NCBI RefSeq assembly: GCF_002288325.1
Contig: NZ_CP016780.1
Span: 1,240,001-1,304,000, forward strand
Origin: Candidatus Planktophila lacus
Lineage (GTDB): Bacteria; Actinomycetota; Actinomycetes; Nanopelagicales; Nanopelagicaceae
Direction: 5' to 3'
Length of the DNA: 64,000 nucleotides
Shown: piece after piece, positions 17,805 to 25,624 of the stretch
How the letters are laid out: each line of letters begins with the position of its first letter
How positions within the stretch are numbered: position 1 is the first letter of the stretch
Translations under genes and position numbers: made by a program
Notes under the pieces: model-generated
Seen by the model: the letters and a program-made list of their open reading frames with translations, nothing else
Database searches by the model: none
Told to the model about the DNA's origin: nothing

Positions 17805-18551
17805 ATGTCTAACGTCCCAAGCTTGCAGATCACCGAATTGGCATTTGCTTATCCCGATGGCAACCAGGCGTTGTATGGCGTAAATCTGACAATCCAAAAG
17901 GGTGAGCGCGTTGCACTACTAGGTCCTAACGGTGCCGGCAAGACAACACTGGTTATGCATATGAATGGAATTCACCCAACAATGCAGGGTGAAGTACGTA
18001 TTTCAGGCGAGCTAGTCGATAGCAAAAATAAAGAGTCTCTAAAAGCGATTCGCTCCAAAGTAGGAATCGTCTTTCAAGATCCAGATGATCAACTATTTAT
18101 GCCTACCGTTGGAGAAGATGTCGCCTTTGGCCCATACAACATGGGGCTCCGCGGTGAAGCGCTAGATAAAGTCGTTGCAGATGCTTTGACTCAAGTCGGA
18201 ATGATCGATTTCATCGATCGCCCGCCGCACCATTTATCTTTCGGACAACGTCGCCGTGTTGCTGTTGCAACAGTGCTTGCGATGAAGCCTGAGATCTTGG
18301 TCCTTGATGAACCATCTTCTAACTTAGACCCTGCTAGCAGGCGCGAACTTGCAGATATCTTGCGTTCGCTAGATATCACGATCGTCATGGTTACCCACGA
18401 TCTGCCATATGCCTTTGAACTCTGCGAGCGTTCGGTAATTCTCTCTGGCGGCATCATCGTCGCCGATGACAAGACCGGTCAGATTCTTAACGATGAGAAG
18501 CTACTTAAATCGCATCGCCTAGAACTGCCAGTTGGGTTTTCATTTAACTAA
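17805..18551 (+). CDS. cbiO: ECF transporter ATP-binding protein
   Basis: ATPase of the Co/Ni ECF importer, 248 residues. It shows Walker A GPNGAGKTT, the Q-loop in GIVFQDPDDQLFMPTVGEDVAFGP (QDPDDQLF is diagnostic for CbiO/EcfA), the signature LSFGQRRRVAVA and Walker B ILVLDEPSSNLDP with switch His in VTHDLPYA. ATG 17805 lies two bases after the cbiQ stop; the frame is open further upstream, inside cbiQ. A single ATPase gene suggests a homodimer. The 3' end overlaps the convergent permease gene by 12 bp. Confidence 0.93.
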   Translation: MSNVPSLQITELAFAYPDGNQALYGVNLTIQKGERVALLGPNGAGKTTLVMHMNGIHPTMQGEVRISGELVDSKNKESLKAIRSKVGIVFQDPDDQLFMPTVGEDVAFGPYNMGLRGEALDKVVADALTQVGMIDFIDRPPHHLSFGQRRRVAVATVLAMKPEILVLDEPSSNLDPASRRELADILRSLDITIVMVTHDLPYAFELCERSVILSGGIIVADDKTGQILNDEKLLKSHRLELPVGFSFN

Positions 18552-19448
18552 CGAAAGTTTGATGCGATTTTGACCGATTGCAGCGCCCAGAAGAACGACG
18601 AGTGCTCCAACTGGTTCATACCAATGAATCTTCTCTTGCAAGAAAATCACACCAACAATTACCGCGACCACTGGCGTTAAATATGTGACGCTGCTTGCAA
18701 CAGCGCTTCCTGCCAGCGCCATAACTTTAAAGTTCCAAATGTATGCAAAGCCGCTACCAAATACGCCAAGCGCGATCATCGCAAAAACGGGAGCTGCTTT
18801 GTACTCATATTTATCTATGCCGTTGTAGATAAAGAAGGGAAGCAAAGTCAGCGCGCCCAGCGTTACCTGACCAGCAGCAATAGATTCTGGCGCCAATTTA
18901 TGCTGTAGAACGAAGCGGCGTGAATAAGGAAATGAAAACCCATAACAAGTAACAGCAGCAAGCAAAATTAGAATTGCCCAGAGCGGATTGTCACCAAGAC
19001 CTTTCCAAGCACCTAAAACAGTTAATACTCCAGTAAACCCAATCAAGATACCTACTACCTGATGAAGTTTCGGTTTCTCATTTCGCGTAACAACCATAAT
19101 TGCTAGCAAAGTCATTAGAGGTGTTACCGCGTTAATAATTCCCGCTAGAACAGAAGTTACTTCTGTTTCGGCTAGCGCGAAGAAGACCCCTGGAATAACA
19201 TTTAAAAGTAGTGAAACAACCCAAAGGTGAAATAGAACCTTCTTTGATTCGGGAAGTGCAATTCCTTTGTACTTAGCCCATGCCAGCAAAGTCAGCGCGC
19301 CAAGTGCGCAGCGACCAAAGGCAACTCCAAATGGAGTTAGAAATTCAAGTCCCAACTTGATAAATATGAATGAACAGCCCCAGACAGCACCGAGGGCTAG
19401 GTAGATCGGTAGCCACGAATTGTCTTTCTGCGGCTGCGAGGATGACAC
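18540..19448 (-). CDS. EamA/DMT-superfamily transporter
   Basis: Ten-helix drug/metabolite-type permease with two EamA repeats, 302 residues from GTG 19448. Typical parts are WGCSFIFIKLGLEFLTPFGVAFGRCALGAL in the first repeat and SSVTYLTPVVAVIVGVIFLQEKIHWYEPVGALVVLLG in the second. The substrate is unknown. The open frame reaches back into the tRNA-Lys gene to 19481, but the only sensible start is GTG 19448, one base beyond the tRNA's 3' end. It may thus be transcribed with the tRNA and freed by 3' processing. Confidence 0.85.
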   Translation of the reverse strand: MSSSQPQKDNSWLPIYLALGAVWGCSFIFIKLGLEFLTPFGVAFGRCALGALTLLAWAKYKGIALPESKKVLFHLWVVSLLLNVIPGVFFALAETEVTSVLAGIINAVTPLMTLLAIMVVTRNEKPKLHQVVGILIGFTGVLTVLGAWKGLGDNPLWAILILLAAVTCYGFSFPYSRRFVLQHKLAPESIAAGQVTLGALTLLPFFIYNGIDKYEYKAAPVFAMIALGVFGSGFAYIWNFKVMALAGSAVASSVTYLTPVVAVIVGVIFLQEKIHWYEPVGALVVLLGAAIGQNRIKLSLVK

Positions 19449-19449
19449 G

Positions 19450-19522
19450 TGGGCCCTGTCGGGCTCGAACCGACGACCCACGGATTAAAAGTCCGTTGCT
19501 CTACCGACTGAGCTAAAGGCCC
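19450..19522 (-). tRNA. tRNA-Lys (anticodon TTT)
   Basis: The reverse strand folds into a complete cloverleaf: acceptor GGGCCTT with AGGGCCC, D-arm GCTC...GAGC, anticodon loop CTTTTAA with TTT, and T-arm GTCGG TTCGAGC CCGAC. It is 73 nt with discriminator A; the CCA end is not encoded. Its 3' end is one base before the start codon of the DMT permease. Confidence 0.97.
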
Positions 19523-19575
19523 CACTGTAATTCGGCAAAAGTAGCACCGAACACTCGCCGTATCTTAGCGGAGTT

Positions 19576-20541
19576 TTATCTCCCCTTTGACGCTCGCATT
19601 AGGCGGTCGCGGATGGCAAGGGCCAATCCATCACCGGTTGGCTCTTGAACTACAACAGTTTTAAGGCCCTTTTTATCGGCATCGCGAAGTGCTGAGTAAA
19701 TGACGCGTGCAAATTCTTCGATGGTTTTTGGTGAAGCTAAACGAATAACGCTTTCTGGTGTTTCAAATTCTGCGAGAGCAATAAAACCTTCTGTGGCAAT
19801 TGGTGTTCGATTTAATTCAACGGTTGCACTTGGTGCGTAATGGTTTTCTAAAGAACCGCTGACTCGGATATTCGCTGCTTCAGTTAAAACTTTCAGTCCG
19901 GTGGCTTCTTCAATCATCTCGGTTGTTATTGCACCTGGGCGCAAAATACGCGGTGCGGTTGATGTGCAGTCAATGATTGTTGACTCAACTCCGACAGATG
20001 ATGAACCGCCATCAAGAATTTGATCAGTTGGAGCTAAGTAATCGGCTAGCTCTTCACGTACTGCATCCGCTGTTGTTGGTGAGACATGGCCGAAGCGATT
20101 GGCGCTGGGGGCTGCGATTCCTTTGCCACCAATCTTTTCGAATGAAGAAAGTAAAGCGAGCGCAACAACGTGGTCAGGTACTCGTAAGCCAACGGTTGGT
20201 TGGCCACCAGTTACAAAATCTTCAGCGAGCATTGAGCGCTTTAAAACTAAAGTCATTGGGCCAGGCCAGAAGTTGCGGGCAAGTGCGATTGCATAATCAG
20301 GGATTTCATCGGCCCACTCGCCCATTGCTTGCATCGAATGGATATGAACAATTAGCGGATGATCTGCGGGGCGGCCCTTTGCTTGATAAATGCGAGCAAC
20401 GGCTGCAGCGTTTGTGGCATCGGCGCCAAGGCCATAAACAGTTTCGGTGGGGAAAGCTACAAGGCCGCCATATTTAATTAACTGGGCTGCCGTTGTTAGA
20501 GCGTCAGCGGTGCAATTTGAGACGAATTCACCACTGGTCAT
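19576..20541 (-). CDS. tsaC: L-threonylcarbamoyladenylate synthase, Sua5 type
   Basis: Makes threonylcarbamoyl-AMP from Thr, bicarbonate and ATP for the universal t6A37 tRNA modification. The YrdC domain opens with KYGGLVAFPTETVYGLGADA and includes KGRPADHPLIVHI and APSANRFGHVSPTTADAV. The 321 residues include the C-terminal Sua5 domain, so this is the long form. The frame extends to 20580, but ATG 20541 is preferred because GATAAT (20554-20549) ends seven bases upstream. It diverges from the glycosyltransferase at 20581. Confidence 0.9.
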   Translation of the reverse strand: MTSGEFVSNCTADALTTAAQLIKYGGLVAFPTETVYGLGADATNAAAVARIYQAKGRPADHPLIVHIHSMQAMGEWADEIPDYAIALARNFWPGPMTLVLKRSMLAEDFVTGGQPTVGLRVPDHVVALALLSSFEKIGGKGIAAPSANRFGHVSPTTADAVREELADYLAPTDQILDGGSSSVGVESTIIDCTSTAPRILRPGAITTEMIEEATGLKVLTEAANIRVSGSLENHYAPSATVELNRTPIATEGFIALAEFETPESVIRLASPKTIEEFARVIYSALRDADKKGLKTVVVQEPTGDGLALAIRDRLMRASKGR

Positions 20542-20548
20542 GTGCGCA

Positions 20549-20554
20549 ATTATC
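20549..20554 (-). promoter_or_regulatory. Probable -10 of tsaC, leaderless
   Basis: GATAAT on the minus strand, seven bases before ATG 20541, without a Shine-Dalgarno. The whole divergent spacer is only 39 bp. Confidence 0.45.
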
Positions 20555-20580
20555 GCGCCTTTTTGCGAGAAGATAACCAC

Positions 20581-21711
20581 ATGGCCGCGCAGGTAAAGGT
20601 AATGCAGATAATCGCCCGCATGAATGTGGGTGGTCCTGCCGTGATCGTGGCCGAACTCATGCGCGGGCTAGATAAAAACCAGTTTGAGCAAATCTTGGTC
20701 ACTGGGTACTGCGATGAGAATGAAGCAGATTATTTAGACACTGTTGCCAAAGATATTAAGGCAACGCGCATTGCAGGTTTGGGGCGTTCAGTTTCACTCA
20801 TTGCAGATCTCAAAGCTTTCTTTGGTTTGGTTTCGCTAATCCGCAAATACAAACCAGATGTAATCCACACCCACACTGCAAAGGCTGGAGTGCTCGGTCG
20901 CTTGGCATCTTTGTTGGCTGGTCGCGGAGCTGTGCGAGTTCACACATTCCATGGACATTTACTACATGGGTATTTCAGTTCTGCGCTAACTAAGTTAGTT
21001 ATATTGATTGAGAAGTTCTTTGCCGCGCGCACTAGCGTGTTAATCGCAATTGGCAGCAAAGTAAAAGAAGATTTATTGGCAGCCGGAATCGGGCGCGCCA
21101 ATAAGTACCGAGTCTTCTTCCCTGGTTTGCCTGCGCCAAAGACTGGTTCTAAAGCAGCGGCGCAGAGCGCGCTAGGTATTTCATCTGAAGTCTTGTACTG
21201 CACTTTCGTTGGCCGCTTAACGCAGATTAAACGCCCCGATCGTTTGTTAGATGTAGCCGCGGAATGTAAGCTCCGTGGAATTGATCTACGTTTCTTGGTT
21301 GCCGGAGAAGGCGAACTATTTGAGAGTTCAAAGCAGCGCGCACTGAAAGATCAATTAAATGTGACCTTCTTTGGCTGGCGCAGTGATATCGATCAGATAT
21401 TTGCGTCAAGTGATATCGCGATTCTGACTTCAGATAATGAAGGTATTCCACTTACTTTGATCCAAGCAGCACAAGCTGGTCTACCAATTGTTGCGACAAA
21501 CGTTGGTTCGATCTCGGATATCGTCATAAATGAGAGCACGGGCTATCTCACCTCAACAACTGCCACAGAAATGGCTGATGCGATTGAGAAATTGGTGCGT
21601 GACCCACAACTTCGCCAAATGATGGGCGCTGCAGGAAAAGCACATGCCGAGCGCTATTTCTCGCTAGATCGCATGATCAAGGACCACTCAGATCTATATC
21701 GCTCGCTATAA
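20581..21711 (+). CDS. GT4-family glycosyltransferase
   Basis: Retaining GT-B glycosyltransferase, 376 residues, of the EpsF/WcaL-like GT4 group. The N-terminal half begins MQIIARMNVGGPAVIVAELM with the GG loop; DVIHTHTAKAGVLGRL is the acceptor-side helix. The nucleotide-sugar half contains YCTFVGRLTQIKRPDRLLD and the E-x7-E motif in LTSDNEGIPLTLIQAAQAGLPIVAT. The likely product is a cell-surface polysaccharide or glycolipid, but donor and acceptor are unknown. I placed the start at ATG 20581; a GTG at 20542 is in frame but falls on the tsaC start. Confidence 0.85.
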   Translation: MAAQVKVMQIIARMNVGGPAVIVAELMRGLDKNQFEQILVTGYCDENEADYLDTVAKDIKATRIAGLGRSVSLIADLKAFFGLVSLIRKYKPDVIHTHTAKAGVLGRLASLLAGRGAVRVHTFHGHLLHGYFSSALTKLVILIEKFFAARTSVLIAIGSKVKEDLLAAGIGRANKYRVFFPGLPAPKTGSKAAAQSALGISSEVLYCTFVGRLTQIKRPDRLLDVAAECKLRGIDLRFLVAGEGELFESSKQRALKDQLNVTFFGWRSDIDQIFASSDIAILTSDNEGIPLTLIQAAQAGLPIVATNVGSISDIVINESTGYLTSTTATEMADAIEKLVRDPQLRQMMGAAGKAHAERYFSLDRMIKDHSDLYRSL

Positions 21712-21722
21712 ATCACACCTTT

Positions 21723-21751
21723 TTCACAGAACCTCCACAGTCACGTATAAC
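21723..21751 (+). promoter_or_regulatory. Promoter of the SIMPL protein gene
   Basis: TTCACA (21723-21728), a 17-bp spacer and TATAAC (21746-21751), then AGGAG (21757-21761) eleven bases before ATG 21773. This is one of the few genes here with a clear leader and Shine-Dalgarno. Confidence 0.6.
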
Positions 21752-21772
21752 TAAATAGGAGATACTTATCCC

Positions 21773-22498
21773 ATGATAACTACACGTACTCGCAAAATAG
21801 CCGCCGCACTAATCGCACTGACATTAGTTGGGGGAATTGCAGCTTCACTTCCCGCAGAGGCAGCAACCACTGCTACTCGCTATGTCACCGTTAACTCTGA
21901 TGGATCTGTAAAGGTCACTCCAGATGCGGTTCGCCTAAATGCGAATGTAAGCGTTGTCGCAGGATCAAATAAAGAAGCGCTGGCAAAGACCTCAACTTCA
22001 GCAGCTGCTGTTCGCGCTGCTTTAACTGCTGCAGGTATTGCTAAGGCAGATATCGCAACCCAGAGCATCAGCGTCTATCCCGAGTACAACTACACCCAAG
22101 ATAAAGGTTCAGTTCTAATCGGCTACCGCGGATCACAAGGTTTTGTCGTAACTATTAAGAACGCTGAAAACGCTGGTGCAGTTGTAGATGCTGTAGTTGC
22201 AGCTGGTGGAGATAACTTGCAGATTCAAGGCGTAACTCCATTTGTTCTCGATTCATCAAAGGCAACAGAATCAGCGCGCGCAAATGCGGTGAAGAATGCA
22301 AAGGCAAAGGCAGCTTCTTATGCGAAGTTGCTCGATACAAAACTTGGTCGCGTTAATTACTTAGTTGAGAACTCAAGCCCAGTTAACTATCCACCAGTAA
22401 TCGCGATGGCAAAGGCTTCAGATTCAGAAGCGACTGTTGTTGATTTAGGTCAGCAGGATGTAACTGTCTCAATCACTATTCAGTGGGCGCTTCTTTAA
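21773..22498 (+). CDS. Secreted SIMPL-domain (DUF541) protein
   Basis: 241 residues with a signal peptide (RKIAAALIALTLVGGIAASLPAEA) and one SIMPL/DUF541 domain. The family pattern is visible: VTVNSDGSVKVTPDAVRLNANVS, the IATQSISVYPEYNYTQ strand, GYRGSQGFVVTIKN, and the repeat-like ANAVKNAKAKAASYAKLL helix. The family includes outer-surface oligomers and the BP26-like antigens; its function is not settled. No neighbour suggests a partner: a glycosyltransferase lies upstream and a tRNA cluster downstream. Confidence 0.85.
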   Translation: MITTRTRKIAAALIALTLVGGIAASLPAEAATTATRYVTVNSDGSVKVTPDAVRLNANVSVVAGSNKEALAKTSTSAAAVRAALTAAGIAKADIATQSISVYPEYNYTQDKGSVLIGYRGSQGFVVTIKNAENAGAVVDAVVAAGGDNLQIQGVTPFVLDSSKATESARANAVKNAKAKAASYAKLLDTKLGRVNYLVENSSPVNYPPVIAMAKASDSEATVVDLGQQDVTVSITIQWALL

Positions 22499-22553
22499 AA
22501 TACATCGCCTTTTCTCGCTGTAATTCGCGCTTTTGCGGGGGCATTTAACCAAT

Positions 22554-22583
22554 TTGGGTTAGCGCCCCTCTAACGGGTACGAT
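22554..22583 (+). promoter_or_regulatory. Promoter of the tRNA-Glu/Asp cluster
   Basis: TTGGGT (22554-22559), an 18-bp spacer and TACGAT (22578-22583), with the mature tRNA-Glu end 16 bases further on. Confidence 0.5.
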
Positions 22584-22598
22584 TTGCGAGCCTCAAAC

Positions 22599-22671
22599 GT
22601 CCCCATCGTCTAGGGGCCTAGGACATCGCCCTTTCACGGCGGTAACACGGGTTCGAATCCCGTTGGGGGCA
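22599..22671 (+). tRNA. tRNA-Glu (anticodon TTC)
   Basis: A 73-nt cloverleaf: acceptor GTCCCCA with TGGGGGC, anticodon loop CTTTCAC reading TTC, and T-arm CGGGT TCGAATC CCGTT... No encoded CCA. It begins a cluster of three tRNAs on the plus strand. Confidence 0.96.
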
Positions 22672-22711
22672 CGCAAGACCAGAGAAATCTGGAAGTAACG
22701 GCTTTAAGGTG

Positions 22712-22734
22712 ACATAAGAGCCACTTATGTTTTC
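22712..22734 (+). terminator. Weak hairpin between tRNA-Glu and tRNA-Asp
   Basis: A 7-bp stem ACATAAG/CTTATGT with a 5-base loop, followed by TTTC. It may act as a partial terminator or as a processing spacer; the stem is AT-rich, so this is uncertain. Confidence 0.35.
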
Positions 22735-22743
22735 ATTCTTTAA

Positions 22744-22817
22744 GGCCCGGTAGCGCAGTTGGTTAGCGCGCCGCCCTGTCACGGCGGAGGTCGCGGGTTC
22801 AAGTCCCGTCCGGGTCG
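22744..22817 (+). tRNA. tRNA-Asp (anticodon GTC)
   Basis: A 74-nt cloverleaf with acceptor GGCCCGG/CCGGGTC (one G-U pair), anticodon loop CTGTCAC reading GTC, and T-arm CGGG TTCAAGT CCCG. Discriminator G, no encoded CCA. Confidence 0.97.
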
Positions 22818-22820
22818 CGA

Positions 22821-22852
22821 GATGGGAGTGTCCACACACTCTCATCTTTTTT
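22821..22852 (+). terminator. Rho-independent terminator after tRNA-Asp
   Basis: An 11-bp stem (GATGGGAGTGT 22821-22831 with 22836-22846, one G-U pair), loop CCAC and six Ts. This is the best intrinsic terminator seen in the window. Confidence 0.85.
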
Positions 22853-22888
22853 AATGGTTTTTAACTATTGAAATCACAATTAAATATT

Positions 22889-22962
22889 GGCTCGGTAGCT
22901 CAGTTGGTACGAGCGCGCGACTGAAAATCGTGAGGTCGACAGTTCGATCCTGTCCCGAGCCA
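22889..22962 (+). tRNA. tRNA-Phe (anticodon GAA)
   Basis: A 74-nt cloverleaf: acceptor GGCTCGG/CCGAGCC, anticodon loop CTGAAAA reading GAA, T-arm ACAG TTCGATC CTGT, discriminator A. It lies downstream of the terminator at 22821, so it needs its own promoter. Confidence 0.96.
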
Positions 22963-23002
22963 CTCAAGCATTAAACACTTAAGTAATTAGCTAATTTTAA
23001 AA

Positions 23003-23191
23003 TTAACCAGCAGATCCTGAACCAGATGGTCCTGCTTTGCGCTGAACTTGTGGGGCGCCGCCGCTGCGTTGACCACCACGAATCTTGGAACCGCCTTCTG
23101 CATGGTTCTGTGTTCCTGGTGCGCCCTTCTTACCTTTTTTTGCTTCAAGGGCAGCGAGCATTCTCGCCTTTACATCGTCGTTGTTAGTCAT
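23003..23191 (-). CDS. DUF5302-type small protein
   Basis: 62 residues: an N-terminal helix (DDVKARMLAALEAKKGKKG) followed by a Gly/Ser/Arg-rich tail. This matches DUF5302, a small actinobacterial family of unknown function whose members have the same KxxMxxALEAKK start and a basic, disordered C-terminus. A role in binding nucleic acid is only a guess from the charge. It lies 9 bp after the WecA-like gene on the same strand. Confidence 0.75.
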   Translation of the reverse strand: MTNNDDVKARMLAALEAKKGKKGAPGTQNHAEGGSKIRGGQRSGGAPQVQRKAGPSGSGSAG

Positions 23192-23200
23192 GTCTTCAGT

Positions 23201-24241
23201 CTACCCCTCAGATGGAATACGTAAGAAGTAAACCAATTTAACGAGCCAAGCAACGCCACCAATCGCCATTAACTGATAGCCCCAGGTATCTGGCCAGGTA
23301 TAGATCGCGAGTGCGATTGCGCCGTAGAACGCTGCGAAGCCCCACAAAGTAAATGCAGTCGCGCGGCGTTGTAAGCCAGCGCGCATCAAGCGATGTGAAA
23401 GGTGATCGGTGCCACCTTGAAACGGTGAAATACCGCGATAGATACGTGACGTAACAGCAACCGTTGTATCCAGAATCGGAACGGCCATCAAAGACAATGG
23501 AATCGCAAAAGATTTAACTTGCGGAACAACGCCTGGGCTTAAGCGAATAGTTAATACCGAGATGATGATGCCTAGAAAGAGCGCTCCGGCATCGCCCATA
23601 TAGATCTTGGCGGGAGCGCGGTTCCACATAAGGAATCCTGCTGTTGCGCCCATGGTCACGATTGCGAGTGCGCTAACCAAGATCTGTTGGCGGTCATAGG
23701 CGATAAAGAATAAGAAGAAGGTAATAACTGCAACTGTGCCGGCAGCTCCACCGTCAAGATTGTCGAAGAAGTTAATGGAATTACAGACACCGACGATCCA
23801 GAGAACTGAGACTGCGTAGTTTAAAAAGGTGTTGTTAAAGGCGACGCCCATGGTGTCGGTTGATGTCAGGATTACCGCAACGATTACACCAGTTGCTGTT
23901 TGTGCAATTAAGCGCGGCCATGGTTCAAGACCTTTTAGGTCATCAATCAAACCCATCAGCGAAATTGCCATCGCTGGAACTAAAACAAAACTTGCTAAGC
24001 GAAATGTCTCCATTGAGAAATCGACTGCAAGCAGTGATCCGTAAGAAGCTCCGACAACGCCAATCGCGATTGCAACGCCACCTAAATAGGGAACTGGCTC
24101 CTTCTGAGATTTACGTGCCAAGTTGGGTGCATCAACTGCGCCAACGCTAATTGCGATCTTGCGCATCAGCGGCGTAATTGCTCCAACAAAGATAAATGTG
24201 AGCGCGCCAAGTAAAAGGAATTGCGAAACTGAATATTCCAT
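23201..24241 (-). CDS. WecA/TagO/MraY-family polyprenyl-phosphate sugar-1-phosphate transferase
   Basis: Integral membrane enzyme that moves an aminosugar-1-phosphate, probably GlcNAc-1-P, from its UDP form to undecaprenyl or decaprenyl phosphate. About ten or eleven hydrophobic segments are visible in 346 residues. Family motifs: the KSQKEPVPYLGGVAIAIG loop, MGLIDDLKGLEPWPRLIAQ (the DD motif), NSINFFDNLDGGAAGTVAV, and MGDAGALFLGIIISVL. A cytosolic HGTDHLSHRL-like loop (GGTDHLSHRLMRAGL) completes the pattern. It initiates a wall-linker or exopolysaccharide, as with Rv1302 next to atp genes in mycobacteria. It lies 8 bp after the BldC-like gene. Confidence 0.9.
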   Translation of the reverse strand: MEYSVSQFLLLGALTFIFVGAITPLMRKIAISVGAVDAPNLARKSQKEPVPYLGGVAIAIGVVGASYGSLLAVDFSMETFRLASFVLVPAMAISLMGLIDDLKGLEPWPRLIAQTATGVIVAVILTSTDTMGVAFNNTFLNYAVSVLWIVGVCNSINFFDNLDGGAAGTVAVITFFLFFIAYDRQQILVSALAIVTMGATAGFLMWNRAPAKIYMGDAGALFLGIIISVLTIRLSPGVVPQVKSFAIPLSLMAVPILDTTVAVTSRIYRGISPFQGGTDHLSHRLMRAGLQRRATAFTLWGFAAFYGAIALAIYTWPDTWGYQLMAIGGVAWLVKLVYFLRIPSEG

Positions 24242-24249
24242 CTGGTTAG

Positions 24250-24450
24250 TTACTTATCTTCACTCTTAAAATAGTTATTACGAAGATCATCAACTTCTGA
24301 TTTACGGAATCTGCGATGGCCACCGAGTGTGCGGATCGAAGTTAACTTGCCGGCTTTCGCCCAACGTGTAACAGTCTTTGGATCAACGCCGAATAGTTCA
24401 GCTACTTCGCGTGGGGTGAGCAAGATTTCTGCATCAGGCAGACGATTCAT
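24250..24450 (-). CDS. bldC: BldC-like MerR-type DNA-binding protein
   Basis: 66-residue winged-helix protein consisting of just a MerR-like DNA-binding domain: LLTPREVAELFGVDPKTVTRWAKAGKL is the helix-turn-helix and TLGGHRRFRKSEVDDLR the wing. This matches BldC, which controls development in Streptomyces; in a unicellular plankton cell the target genes are unknown. An AAGGTG sequence lies just before the ATG. It precedes the WecA-like gene. Confidence 0.88.
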   Translation of the reverse strand: MNRLPDAEILLTPREVAELFGVDPKTVTRWAKAGKLTSIRTLGGHRRFRKSEVDDLRNNYFKSEDK

Positions 24451-24560
24451 AACGCACCTTTTCCATCAGCTCAGGCAACGCGATTGCGATGTCCGATTTG
24501 TAACGAGTGTCGGAAGTATCCGCCAAAGTGAGCGTAAATAGCAATAGCCAGCAAGTGCGG

Positions 24561-25379
24561 CTAGATAGCTGATTCGAAGCCTTGAACCATGCGCCAGCGC
24601 GTGACTAAACGCTCGTAGCCCTGACCAGCCATCTGTCCATCGCCTGCGGCTAGGCCAGAGAGTGAATGCAAGACATCTTCAACTGAAGTATCTGCTTCGA
24701 TTCCGGTTTCTTCTCCCGCTAATTTCATTCCGAGATCGAGATACCCAGCTAGCCCGCCGTAATCGAGTTCAACGAGTGATTGTTGATGGAACATCTCAAG
24801 CCATTCCAGTAAATGTTCGATCTCCGCTTCTACTGATCCTTCGCCAAATGCGCCCAAGACTGTTTGGTGGGCAACTTGGGTACGAGCAATCGCATCAGAA
24901 AGCTTGGCGCGCATAATGCAGAAAGGTCCATCTTGATCAACACCGCGCGCACGTTCTTCTGGCATAAACATCGAGAACCAGCGTGGAGGAATAAGCCAAT
25001 TTTCGGTGATGATATGCGGAACGCGATCTTCCATCAGATCAACACCAGCGGTGATTACATCCTCTAAATTCTGCGGCAAGAAAAATGGTGTGACAGAGGA
25101 TGGAAGTGAATCTTTGAAATCATCGAGTGCTGCCCAACAACGAGTTGCCGTCGACCAGGGAGATACATAACGAACGCCATCGATATCTAAAATATGTGCG
25201 CCATCGGGGCGACCGGCTGGTGGTTCTGGAAAAACTAAACGGCGCAGCGCCAACTTTTGTTCATTACGAGTTGAATTTTCATCTGCAACTAAGTCTTGCC
25301 AGCGCAGACGATCGGCCGGTTCAAATGCGGAAAGTGGTTCGTAGATTCGAAGCGATGCTACGTACGGAGTTGGTCTCAA
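24561..25379 (-). CDS. Conserved actinobacterial protein of unknown function
   Basis: 272 residues, soluble, no motif I can name. The N-terminal part is Pro/Arg-rich with DIDGVRYVSPWSTATRCWAALDDF, suggesting a compact beta domain; the middle contains ENWLIPPRWFSMFMPEERA; the C-terminal third is helical (EAEIEHLLEWLEMFHQQSLVELDYGGLAGYL). Genes of this length between DUF3073 and bldC are common in actinobacteria. The start seems to be TTG 25379, as there is no closer ATG or GTG near the frame's beginning. Confidence 0.72.
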   Translation of the reverse strand: MRPTPYVASLRIYEPLSAFEPADRLRWQDLVADENSTRNEQKLALRRLVFPEPPAGRPDGAHILDIDGVRYVSPWSTATRCWAALDDFKDSLPSSVTPFFLPQNLEDVITAGVDLMEDRVPHIITENWLIPPRWFSMFMPEERARGVDQDGPFCIMRAKLSDAIARTQVAHQTVLGAFGEGSVEAEIEHLLEWLEMFHQQSLVELDYGGLAGYLDLGMKLAGEETGIEADTSVEDVLHSLSGLAAGDGQMAGQGYERLVTRWRMVQGFESAI

Positions 25380-25403
25380 GGCTTTTACTTTACCCGCGAG
25401 AAA

Positions 25404-25580
25404 TTAAGCACGCGGAATATAATTTCCTTCAGCAAAGGGATCTTCGTCATCGCGAGATTTATTTGCAGGATCTTCGCCATGGAGTTCTTTCGCAAGACGA
25501 TCGAGGTCCATCTCCTGAGAGTTGTACTTGAGATCTCTGGCGACTTTTGTCTGTTTAGCTTTTGCACGGCCGCGACCCAT
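25404..25580 (-). CDS. DUF3073 small basic protein
   Basis: 58 residues, beginning MGRGRAKAKQTKVARDLKY and ending in an acidic DDEDPF plus PRA. This is the actinobacterial DUF3073 family, which is almost always next to purM; the function is unknown. GGAGG lies eight bases before the ATG at 25580. The gene is on the minus strand 45 bp after purM and probably belongs to its transcript. Confidence 0.9.
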   Translation of the reverse strand: MGRGRAKAKQTKVARDLKYNSQEMDLDRLAKELHGEDPANKSRDDEDPFAEGNYIPRA

Positions 25581-25624
25581 AGGGCGACCTCCTTACCAAA
25601 GTGAAATTCGTCAAGACGCGAAGG

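Noticed and set aside
22618-22845. 75-codon minus-strand frame over tRNA-Glu and tRNA-Asp
   Set aside because: It reads through two tRNA genes and gives the familiar spurious protein seen opposite tRNAs.
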